From: Saccharomonospora piscinae
GTDB lineage: Bacteria; Actinomycetota; Actinomycetes; Mycobacteriales; Pseudonocardiaceae
Assembly (NCBI RefSeq): GCF_005862235.1
Contig: NZ_VCEK01000004.1
Span: 738,162-802,161, forward strand
Reading direction: 5' to 3'
Length of the DNA: 64,000 nucleotides
The notes under the pieces: generated by a model
Database searches by the model: none
Seen by the model: the letters and a program-made list of their open reading frames with translations, nothing else
What the model was told of the DNA's origin: nothing
Program-made: the position numbers and the translations under genes
Shown: positions 52,123-63,000 of the stretch, piece after piece
How positions within the stretch are numbered: the stretch's first letter is position 1
How the letters are laid out: every line of letters starts with the position of its first letter

Positions 52123-53238
52123 TCAGCTCGCGGCGTTCGCGACAGCATGCTCGGCGAGCAGCAACTGGCAGATCTCGTTGCTTCCTTCGATGATCTCCAT
52201 GAGTTTCGCGTCCCGGTACGCGCGCGCGACGACATGGCCGTCCTGCGCACCGGCGGAGGCGAGGACCTGGACCGCGCTCGCCGCGCCGCGGGCCGCGTTG
52301 CGCGCGCTGACGTGCTTGGCGAGGACCGTCTCGATGACCAGGTCGGGTGAACCCCTGTCCCAGCAACGGCTCGCACGTTCACAGGCCAGCGCGGCGGTTC
52401 GCTCGTCGACGAGGAGTTCCGCGAGGTGACGGCCGACGAGTTGGTGCCGTGCCAGCGGAATGCCCGACTGCGTGCGGTGGGCGGCGTGGGTGGCCGTGGC
52501 GGCCAGGCAGGCGCGCAGGATTCCGACACAACCCCAGGCGACCGAGAACCGCCCGTAGGCCAGTGCGGTGGTGAGCAACAGTGGCAGTGACTGGCCGACG
52601 CCACCGAGCACGCTGGACACCGGGAGCCGGACGCGCTCGAAGGTGACGTCCGCGTGTCCCGCCGCGCGGCAACCGAGTGGGTCGGCGACCTTGCTCACCT
52701 GGACGCCCGGCGCCGAGGCGGGGACCACGACGGCAGCGGCACCTCCGTCGAAACGGCCGATGACGACCAGCAGGTCGGCGTAGCAGGCGGCGGTCATCCA
52801 CACCTTGTGCCCGTCGACGACGACGGTGTCGTCGCCCTCCCGGCGGATCTCGGTGCGCATACCGGAGAGGTCGCTTCCGGCGTCCGGCTCGCTGAAACCG
52901 ACGGCGGCAAGGCGCCCGGAGGTGAGTTCGGCGAGCAGGCTCTCCCGCTGGTGCCGGTCGCCGAGGCGTTGCACGGTCCACGCGGCCATGCCCTGTGAGG
53001 TCATCACACTGCGCAGCGAGCTGCACCGGCTGCCGACATGGGCGGTGAACTCGCCGTTCTCCGCGCTGGTGAACCCGAGGCCACCGAAGGCGGCCGGTAC
53101 CTGCGCGCACAGCAGCCCGGCGGCACCGAGTTCGCGCGGCACCCCGACCGGAATCCGGCCGGCGAGGTCCCACACCTCGGCGTGATCCGCGACCAACGAG
53201 TCCACCAGCGCACGCTCGCCACCGAGGCGGTCAGGCAC
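52123..53238 (-). CDS. fkbI: Acyl-CoA dehydrogenase-like flavoprotein (FkbI-like), copy 2
   Basis: A 371-aa paralogue of 24029-25177, with GFSEPDAGSDLSG (FAD contact) and EIIEGSNEICQLLL. It oxidises the ACP-bound glyceryl-derived intermediate toward hydroxymalonyl-ACP (family role). It is shorter than copy 1 by about 11 residues, mainly in a loop that in copy 1 is Asp/Ala-rich. The GTG start overlaps the ACP gene by the same 8 nt as in cassette 1. Confidence 0.93.
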   Translation of the reverse strand: MPDRLGGERALVDSLVADHAEVWDLAGRIPVGVPRELGAAGLLCAQVPAAFGGLGFTSAENGEFTAHVGSRCSSLRSVMTSQGMAAWTVQRLGDRHQRESLLAELTSGRLAAVGFSEPDAGSDLSGMRTEIRREGDDTVVVDGHKVWMTAACYADLLVVIGRFDGGAAAVVVPASAPGVQVSKVADPLGCRAAGHADVTFERVRLPVSSVLGGVGQSLPLLLTTALAYGRFSVAWGCVGILRACLAATATHAAHRTQSGIPLARHQLVGRHLAELLVDERTAALACERASRCWDRGSPDLVIETVLAKHVSARNAARGAASAVQVLASAGAQDGHVVARAYRDAKLMEIIEGSNEICQLLLAEHAVANAAS

Positions 53239-53515
53239 CGGAGTGCACCGTCGAGTCGTCCCGCAGCCGCAGCACCAGGGCGGTCATCTTCGCGACGGTG
53301 CGGAAGTTGTCCAGCTTCAGATCCGGCCCGGTGATGGAAAGCTGGTAGGTCTGTTCCAGGTGGACGATCAGCTCCATCGCGAACATGGAGGACACCAGGC
53401 CGGAGGCGAACAGCTCCTGGTCCGGCGTGAGGTCGGTCTTGGTGCGCGCCTCCAGCAGCTCCAGCAGTGCGGCCTCGATGGCCGCGGCGTCCTGCTCGTC
53501 GTTGGTCGTGGTCAC
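53231..53515 (-). CDS. fkbJ: Discrete methoxymalonyl-type acyl carrier protein (FkbJ-like), copy 2
   Basis: A 94-aa ACP, the same length as copy 1, with the phosphopantetheine serine at Ser43 in GLVSSMFAMEL. I chose GTG 53515, which overlaps the dehydrogenase stop (GTGA) and gives the same length as copy 1; the open frame upstream would add 32 Arg-rich residues. The recognition helix after Ser43 differs from copy 1 (MFAMELIVHLEQ against MLAMQLVVHLEE), so the two ACPs could serve different AT domains. Confidence 0.92.
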   Translation of the reverse strand: MTTTNDEQDAAAIEAALLELLEARTKTDLTPDQELFASGLVSSMFAMELIVHLEQTYQLSITGPDLKLDNFRTVAKMTALVLRLRDDSTVHSGA

Positions 53516-54375
53516 GGCTGTGTCCTCCCGTAGTCGTAGAAACCCCGGCCGGTCTTGCGGCCGAGATCGCCCTCGCGAACCTTCGCCAGCAGTGCGTCGC
53601 AGGGGCGGCAACCCTCGTCGCCGGTGCGCTCGTACAGTGCCTGGAGGGAGTCCGCGAGGTTGTCCAGGCCGATGAGGTCGGCGGTGCGCAGGGGACCGGT
53701 GGGGTGCCCCAGGCAGCCCTCCAGCAGCGCGTCGACGGCGTCGGCGGTCGCTGTTCCGTGACCGACCAGCCGAGCCGCATCGTTGATCATCGGGTGCAGC
53801 AGGCGGCTGGTGACGAAGCCGGGGGAGTCACCGACCACGACCGGACTGCGGTCGAGCGCCGAGAGCAGCGTCGTGATCGCGGTCATCGTCCCGTCGCCGG
53901 TGCGCGGCCCCCGGACCACCTCCACCATCCGGATCAGATAGGCCGGATTCATGAAATGGGTACCGGCGAGTTCGGCCGGCCTCGCCACCCAGTCGGCCAT
54001 TTCGTCGACCGGTATTCCCGAGGTGTTGGAGATCAGCGGTGTTCCCGGGCGTACGAGACCGGAGTACTCGGCGAGGACCTTCGCCTTCACCGTTGGCAGT
54101 TCGGTGACCGCCTCGATGACCGCACTCGCCCCGGCGGCGTCCTCGGGCAAGGAGGTGGTCACCAGTTCGCCCGGGGGGAGTCCGGAGGGCCGCGCACCCA
54201 TCAACGCGGCGTGCCGGAGCATGCCGTCGATGGTGGTTCTGGCCTGGTCGAGCACCGTGTCGTCGAGATCGACGAGCACCACAGGGACCCCGTGAGCCAG
54301 CGTCACTGTCGCGATGTTGGTGCCCATCACCCCGGCTCCCACGATGGCAACGCGGGGGGCTGTCTCCGTCGTCAT
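53512..54375 (-). CDS. fkbK: 3-hydroxyacyl-CoA dehydrogenase-like enzyme (FkbK-like), copy 2
   Basis: A 287-aa paralogue of 25451-26317, with GAGVMGTN as the Rossmann motif (the last Gly of copy 1 is Asn here), SGIPVDEMADWV and HFMNPAYL. ATG 54375 is preceded by GGAGG. It is the first gene of the second leftward methoxymalonyl operon, with a promoter at 54492-54521. Confidence 0.93.
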   Translation of the reverse strand: MTTETAPRVAIVGAGVMGTNIATVTLAHGVPVVLVDLDDTVLDQARTTIDGMLRHAALMGARPSGLPPGELVTTSLPEDAAGASAVIEAVTELPTVKAKVLAEYSGLVRPGTPLISNTSGIPVDEMADWVARPAELAGTHFMNPAYLIRMVEVVRGPRTGDGTMTAITTLLSALDRSPVVVGDSPGFVTSRLLHPMINDAARLVGHGTATADAVDALLEGCLGHPTGPLRTADLIGLDNLADSLQALYERTGDEGCRPCDALLAKVREGDLGRKTGRGFYDYGRTQP

Positions 54376-54491
54376 CACACCTCCGCAGTTGTCGTCGCGT
54401 CGCCGCGGCACGGATTCGAAAGCGGGAATGCCCGGCGGTACGAACGGAGTCGATCCCGCGAGCAAAGCCGGAAAAGAGCTCGGCGAACACG

Positions 54492-54557
54492 AGGCTATTG
54501 ACGCGTGAGTTCACTGGTCAAGCCCCTACAACCGGTACCGGACACGATGGCCCCTAG
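54492..54557 (-). promoter_or_regulatory. Promoter of methoxymalonyl operon 2 with CTAGGGG-type elements
   Basis: On the minus strand, -35 TTGACC (54516-54521) and -10 TAGCCT (54492-54497) are 18 bp apart. GTAGGGG (54523-54529) abuts the -35 and CTAGGGG (54551-54557) lies 28 bp further up, as at operon 1. The elements overlap the 5' end of the IS701-like frame read on the other strand. Confidence 0.55.
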
Positions 54558-55581
54558 TCGGACTTTGTCAACTCGGCGCGACGTTCCGGACGTCGTCGAT
54601 GCCGCTATTAGGCGGCTGTTAGAGCGGTTCGGCACGCTGGCGGGGTTGCCTGCTGCCGAGGCCGGAACCCGGGGGGTACGAGGCGTGGAAAGCGTGGCGG
54701 TTCGCGAGCGGCTCACCAGGTTCACCGCGGAGATCTTCGCTTCGCTGGCGCGTGCGGACCAGCGGGCGAAAGCCGAACTGTACGTGCGCGGCCTGCTACT
54801 GGAGGGTGGGCGCAAGTCGATGCTGCCGATGGCTCGGTGTCTCGGCGTGGACCACCAGGTGCTCCAGCATTTCGTCACGTCGTCAACGTGGAAGCTGTCA
54901 CCGGTCAGGGCGAGACTGGCGCGACGAGCCGTCCAGCTTCTCCAGCCACTCGCATGGGCGGTGGGTGACGTCGCGCTGCCGAAGGACGGCGCCGAGTCTC
55001 CCTGCGTGGCACGGCAGTACACCGACCACCTGAAGCGGGTGACGAACTGTCAGGTGGGCGTGGGCGTGCACCTGGTCGGGGACACCGCGGCGGCGGCGAA
55101 CTGGCGGCTTTTCGTGCCCTCGGAATGGGACGCCACCGGAGATAGCTCGCCCGGCGACATCATCTGGCGGCGCCGCCGCTGTCGTGTTCCCTCGACCGAG
55201 AGACACCGTCCGAAGTGGATACTCGCGGTGGAGATGCTGGACGAACTGGTCGGTTGGGGGCTGCGCCCACCGGTCGTGGTGGCGGGCGCTGGCTACGGCG
55301 AGCACACCGGGTTCCGGGCGGCGCTGGACCGGCGCGGTCTGCCCTACCTGGTGCGTGCTGGTGGCGAGGTGGTGTCGGGCGCGGTCATCCGCCCGCAGGA
55401 AATCCGGCGCCGAATGGAACTCGGTGGGCGCGAGCTGATCGAGCGGTTCGGGCTCGGTCACTTCGAGGGACGGTCCTGGATCGGCTGGAACCGGCACGTG
55501 ACGCTGGCGTCCGCCGCGCAGTTGTTCGCCACGTCCGAACGCCTGCGTGAGACCGAGGGACGTGACCGGGAGACCGCCTGA
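54505..55581 (+). CDS. IS701-like DDE transposase-type protein, probably inactive or repurposed
   Basis: A 358-aa protein resembling IS701-type transposases: GGRKSMLPMA, a LPKDG...VARQY block, NCQVGVGVHL, NWRLFVPSEWD and, near the end, GHFEGRSWIGW with the presumed catalytic Glu. In the block VVAGAGYG, the Asp usual before the second AGYG-type motif appears to be Gly. The first block reads VGDVALPKDG rather than a DDTG form. With a catalytic Asp missing, transposition is doubtful. I see no terminal inverted repeats or target duplication. The GTG start at 54505 is uncertain (ATG 54547 is in frame). An in-frame TTA lies at 54619. It abuts the dpgD stop. Confidence 0.72.
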   Translation: MSSLVKPLQPVPDTMAPSRTLSTRRDVPDVVDAAIRRLLERFGTLAGLPAAEAGTRGVRGVESVAVRERLTRFTAEIFASLARADQRAKAELYVRGLLLEGGRKSMLPMARCLGVDHQVLQHFVTSSTWKLSPVRARLARRAVQLLQPLAWAVGDVALPKDGAESPCVARQYTDHLKRVTNCQVGVGVHLVGDTAAAANWRLFVPSEWDATGDSSPGDIIWRRRRCRVPSTERHRPKWILAVEMLDELVGWGLRPPVVVAGAGYGEHTGFRAALDRRGLPYLVRAGGEVVSGAVIRPQEIRRRMELGGRELIERFGLGHFEGRSWIGWNRHVTLASAAQLFATSERLRETEGRDRETA

Positions 55582-58468
<2,887 letters not shown>

Positions 58469-58486
58469 AGGAGTCACCAATCTGTG

Positions 58487-59629
58487 CTAGCCGGGAACAA
58501 CCGGGAACCGGGGCCCGTCGCCGGGCCGCCACTGGATCAGGGCCGTCTCGATGGTCGAGCCGGGACCCATGGTCATGAGCACTCCGTAGTCGCCGGGCCG
58601 GACAGTGCCCTCATCGACCAGGGCGCTGTAGGAGAACAGGAACGAACCGCTGGACAGGTTCCCGTAGTCGCGCAGCACGTTGGTGGTATGGCGGAGATCT
58701 CTCCTGGTCAGGTTGAGATTGACCATCACGGAGTCGACGACCTTCTTGCCACCCGAGTGCACGATCCAGTGCGAGATGTCGTCGCGTCGCAGGCCGGTGC
58801 CCGCCAGCAGGTCGCCGATGATGGTCTCGGCGTGGGCGCCCACCACGTAGGGCACGTCCTGGTCGAGGTAGAAGCTGAACTTGCCCTCGTGGTCGTCCCA
58901 GTCGTACCGCATGGCGTCGATCGCTTCCGGCACGATGCGACTGGCGAACTTGAGCAGCGCCGGGCCCTCACGCTCGTCCTCACCCGCCATCACCGCCACG
59001 GCCGAGGAGCCGTCCCCGAACAGGCTGTTGACCACCGAGGTCCGCATGGTCCCGTCGAAGACGTAGGCCGCCGAGCAGGCTTCGATGCACAGCATCACGG
59101 CGAGTTTCCCCGGATGTGCCCTGGCCCAGCCGGAGACCGCGCTCAGCCCGTTGAGCCCGGCGTTGCAGCCCATGCCGACCACGTCGAGGCGGGCGCACTC
59201 GGGCCGCAGGCCGAGCTCTCGGATGACCAGTGCGCTGAATCCCGGGGTCAGAAAGCCCGTGGACGACACACAGCACAGGTAGCCCACGTCGTCGATGTCG
59301 GCTTCGGCCTGCTTGAGGCACGACTGCAGCGACCGGGCGCCCATCTCGATGCCGTGGGTGCGGTGCTTCTGGAGCAGTTCACCCTGAGTCTCCATGCGCC
59401 GCGTCCCGTCCGGCAGGGCGGGCGGGAGGTTGAGGAAGCGACGCTCGATGGCGCTGTTGAGGAACACCGACCGCACGCGCGGGTCGGTGATGCCGAAGAT
59501 GTCGAGGAGTTCCCGCTGGGAATAGGAGAAGGCGGGCACGGCCGTGCCGACGCCGATGATGCGCGCCTCTTCCGTGGCGGGCCCGTCGGCCGAGGAGAAA
59601 GCGGGCGGAAGCGGATTTGGCTGTCTCAT
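58487..59629 (-). CDS. dpgA: DpgA: type III PKS, 3,5-dihydroxyphenylacetyl-CoA synthase
   Basis: A 380-aa chalcone synthase-fold enzyme with the Cys-His-Asn triad visible: Cys155 in GMGCNAG, His in WIVHSGGKK and Asn in DYGNLSSGS, and a C-terminal GPG loop (TMGPGSTIE). DpgA condenses four malonyl-CoA units to 3,5-dihydroxyphenylacetyl-CoA with DpgB and DpgD. It is the first gene of the dpgABCD operon, with a GGAGT ribosome site before ATG 59629 and a good promoter at 59709-59738. It is divergent from the PKS gene whose CoA ligase loading domain would use the aromatic acid. Confidence 0.95.
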   Translation of the reverse strand: MRQPNPLPPAFSSADGPATEEARIIGVGTAVPAFSYSQRELLDIFGITDPRVRSVFLNSAIERRFLNLPPALPDGTRRMETQGELLQKHRTHGIEMGARSLQSCLKQAEADIDDVGYLCCVSSTGFLTPGFSALVIRELGLRPECARLDVVGMGCNAGLNGLSAVSGWARAHPGKLAVMLCIEACSAAYVFDGTMRTSVVNSLFGDGSSAVAVMAGEDEREGPALLKFASRIVPEAIDAMRYDWDDHEGKFSFYLDQDVPYVVGAHAETIIGDLLAGTGLRRDDISHWIVHSGGKKVVDSVMVNLNLTRRDLRHTTNVLRDYGNLSSGSFLFSYSALVDEGTVRPGDYGVLMTMGPGSTIETALIQWRPGDGPRFPVVPG

Positions 59630-59708
59630 CAGAACTCCGCGAGAACTGTCGGGGAAGCCGGTTGTTCCGGGCAGAATATGTCCGTCCTGGGGTGGCTCAC
59701 TCGCCAGG

Positions 59709-59738
59709 ATAATAGGTGCACCCGAGTTGGAATGGCAA
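59709..59738 (-). promoter_or_regulatory. dpgABCD promoter
   Basis: On the minus strand, -35 TTGCCA (59733-59738) and -10 TATTAT (59709-59714) have an 18-bp spacer, about 75 bp before the dpgA ATG. TTGTCA occurs twice just upstream (59753-59758 and 59772-59777, 19 bp apart). These may be activator sites or alternative -35 boxes. Confidence 0.65.
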
Positions 59739-59840
59739 GTGAATTCTCAAGCTTGTCAAGTCGGTGGCACTTTGTCAGGTTCGGTTGGCGATGTGCGGTG
59801 CCATGGCGTCTGAGCTGGTAAGATCCCGGAAGGGGTTGCG

Positions 59841-59881
59841 CTAGGGGTGGGTATTCCGTTTTCTAGGGGAGGCCTGAGGGG
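59841..59881. promoter_or_regulatory. CTAGGGG direct repeats in the dpgA/PKS divergent region
   Basis: CTAGGGG at 59841-59847 and 59863-59869 are exactly 22 bp apart, and a further GAGGGG ends at 59881, about one helical turn on. Direct heptamers at 11- or 22-bp spacing are how SARP sites usually look. They lie about 50-75 bp upstream of the PKS -35 and about 105-130 bp upstream of the dpgA -35. Confidence 0.6.
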
Positions 59882-59917
59882 CGGCCTTGCTGGGGCATAC
59901 CGCAGAGCTACTCGGGG

Positions 59918-59966
59918 TTGAACCCAGGTCTGACGGCTGACTAGTATGCCTCATTATCAGGGCATA
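59918..59966 (+). promoter_or_regulatory. Promoter of the loading PKS gene with overlapping inverted repeat
   Basis: -35 TTGAAC (59918-59923) and -10 TAGTAT (59942-59947) are 18 bp apart, which predicts a start near 59954 and a leader of about 130 nt. An inverted repeat, TATGCC (59945-59950) and GGCATA (59961-59966), covers the -10 and start point, where a repressor would act. GGGG touches the -35, as at both methoxymalonyl promoters. Confidence 0.6.
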
Positions 59967-60084
59967 ACTGGGTCGCCGATAATGGTCGCGAAAATCTCGG
60001 CACTGTCGCCGTGTTCAATTGCTGTCTGCTGAATTTCCCGTGTGGTGGCCCGCAGGCGTTGAAGTGATTCCAGGAGGCGAATCC

Positions 60085-63000
60085 ATGGCGCGATCCGAGC
60101 TGATCCGGCCGTTGTCCGAGCTGCTGCGTGCGCACGCCGGACGGCGCGGGGACAAGGTCGCCTACTCGGACGCCCGGCGTTCGGTCACCTACGCCGACCT
60201 GGAGCGGCGGACCGCCCGGCTGGCCGGGCATCTGGTGCACTCCGGCCTCTCCCGAGGCGGACGTGTGGTGATCTGGTTCAACAACAGCGTCGAGGTGGTC
60301 GAGGGCTACCTCACCGCGGTACGCGCGGGTGGTGTCGGAGTTCCGGTCCACCCCCGTGCCTCGGACGACGAAGTCGCTCATCTCCTGCGGGACAGCGGCG
60401 CCGAGGTGGTGCTCACTGACGTCGCCCACCTGGAGCAGCTCCGGCGGGTCTCGGGCGCGTCCGGACTCGTGGTCGTGGCTGCCGGACTCCCGGAATCGGG
60501 AACGGATGCCGCGTCCTTCGAGGACCTGGCCACCACGGAGCCCGCGACCCCGGCCCGCGACGACACCGGGCTCGACGACGTGGCGTGGATGCTCTACACG
60601 TCGGGCACCACCGGGCAGCCCAAGGGTGTGCTGTCCACCCAGGGCAGCTGCCTGTGGTCGGTAGCCGCCTGCTATGTACCCCTGCTCGGACTGTCACCCG
60701 CCGACCGGGTGCTGTGGCCCCTGCCGATGTCCCACTCACTGGCCCATGTCCTCGGCATTCACGGAGTCATCGCCGCGGGCGCGAGCGCGCGGATCACGGA
60801 TGGCTTCGCCGGGGACGACATCGTCCGGCTGATGCAGGAAGAGCCCTACACCTTCCTTGTCGGCGTGCCGACGATGTACCACGAACTGCTCCGCCATGCC
60901 CGCACCGACGGGCTGGAGGCCGACTCCCTCCGGGTGTGCATGGTCACCGGCGCTGTGACATCCGCGTCGCTGAGTGAATCCTTCGAGGACACCTTCGGCG
61001 TCCGGCTGGTCGACAGCTACGGCAGCACCGAGACCTGCGGCGCGATCACCATGAGCCGTCCGGGTGGGGCGCTGGTCGCCGGCTCCTGCGGCTCGCCCGT
61101 GCCCGGCCTGAAGGTTCGGATCGTGCACCCCGGTAGCGGCGAGGAGGCCGAGCCCGGCGCCGAGGGCGAGGTCTGGGTACGCGGGCCGAACGTGATGGCC
61201 GGATATCACAACCAGCCGGACGCCACCGCCGCCGCGCTCCGGGACGGCTGGTACCGCACCGGGGACCTGGCCCGCCAGGACGAGCTGGGCTACCTGACCA
61301 TCACCGGGCGGATCAAGGAACTGATCATCCGCGGTGGGGAGAACATCCATCCCGCCGAGATCGAGGACGTCGTGCGCACCGTCGCCGGTGTCGTGGATGT
61401 GGCCGCCGCGGGACGGCCGGACGACGAGCTGGGCGAGGTTCCGGTCGTCTACGTGGTTCCCGAGCAAGCCGGTGTCGTCGACGCGGAGGCGATCGTCGCG
61501 GCGTGCCGCAGCCGACTGTCCTACTTCAAGGTCCCCACAGCCGTGTACGAGGTCGACACGATCCCGCGCACGGCGTCCGGCAAGGTGACCCGCCGCGGAC
61601 TGCTCGAGACACCAGCCAGGGACCACGCCGCCGCTCCGAGCGTCCACGACGGGCTGTTCCGGCTCGACTGGGCTCCGGTCGCGGCCGGGGCGACCCGCGT
61701 TCCCTCGGCGGGGGAGTGGGCCCTGCTGGGCCCGGACGAGCTCGGCTTCGCGGCAGCGGGATGCGAAGTCGAGAGTTACGCCGACCTCACCGAACTCCGG
61801 GACGCGGTCGGTTCGGGTACGCCGTCGCCCCAGACCGTGGTGACGATCGCGCCATCCTCCGCTGACGAAGCCCGGGACCTGGTCGACTCGTGGCTGGCGG
61901 AGGAACGGTTCGCCGCGGCACGACTCGTACTGGTCACCAGGGGCGCGGTCGGCGCGGGTGCCGGTGAACCGATGATCGAGCCGGCGAACGCGCCGGCGTG
62001 GGGTGTGGTCAGGGCAGCCGGTGAGCCGGACCGGCTGGGCCTGGTGGACCTGGTTGAGTCCACTTTTCCTGAGTTGGTCGCCGTGGTGCGCTCGGGAAAC
62101 CCGCAGGTCGCCGTGCGCGGTGGCGTCCTGCGTGCGCCGACACTCGCACCGGTTCGGGTGTCGTCCGAGCCGGTCGTGACCGACGGTACGGCGGTGGTCG
62201 TCGGAGACGAGTCCGGAACCGTGGCCGCTCACCTGGCCACCCGAGGATTCGCGGCCGTTGTCACGGCCGACACGTCCGGGATCGCCAACGTGCTCGCACA
62301 GATTCCGGACGAGCACCCGCTCCGCACCGTGGTGTACGCCGCGGGCGGTGATCCGGAGGACCGGATGGCCGGTGCGCGCCTGCTGCACGAGGTGACCGGA
62401 GACGCGGCGCTGTCGTCCTTCGTCCTGCTGTGCTCCGCGGGTTCCGTGCTCGGTACCGCACCCACGGCCGACGCGGCTGCCGACACCTACCTGATGGCGC
62501 TGGCCGAGCACCGCCGCTCGCGGGGCCTGCCTGCCGTCGCACTCGGCCTGCGCGGTGACGAATCGCCGCGAGACACGCTGGACCTGCTCGACATCGCGCT
62601 CATCAACGACGACGCCCTGCTGGTGGCGGTGGACCCGGACGACGCTGTGCGGGCGTTCGATCGCCCGGGCGCCGTCGCCGAGCCAGAGCGCACCGGAACG
62701 CTGCGGGACCGGCTCGCCAGTCTGTCCTCGCAGGAGCAGGAGCGCCTGTTGCTCACGCTCGTGCGCACGGAAACCGCCGGGGTCCTCGGCTACGGTGACC
62801 CGGCTCGGGTGCCCACCCGGCGCGCGTTCAAGGAACTCGGCTTCACCTCGAAGTCGGCCGTCGAGCTGCGAACCCGGCTCGCCGCGGCCACCGGGCAAAC
62901 CCTGCCCGCCACGGTGGCCTTCGACCGGCCGACACCGGTGGAACTGGCAGGGTACCTCCGCGCGGAGCTGTTGGGGCTCCGGGAGGCGCCCGGCCGGAGA

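Noticed and set aside
59753..59777. TTGTCA pairs as a second regulator motif
   Set aside because: They occur 19 bp apart here and singly at 50232 and 54565, but hexamers like this resemble -35 boxes and are too common to argue for a separate regulator.
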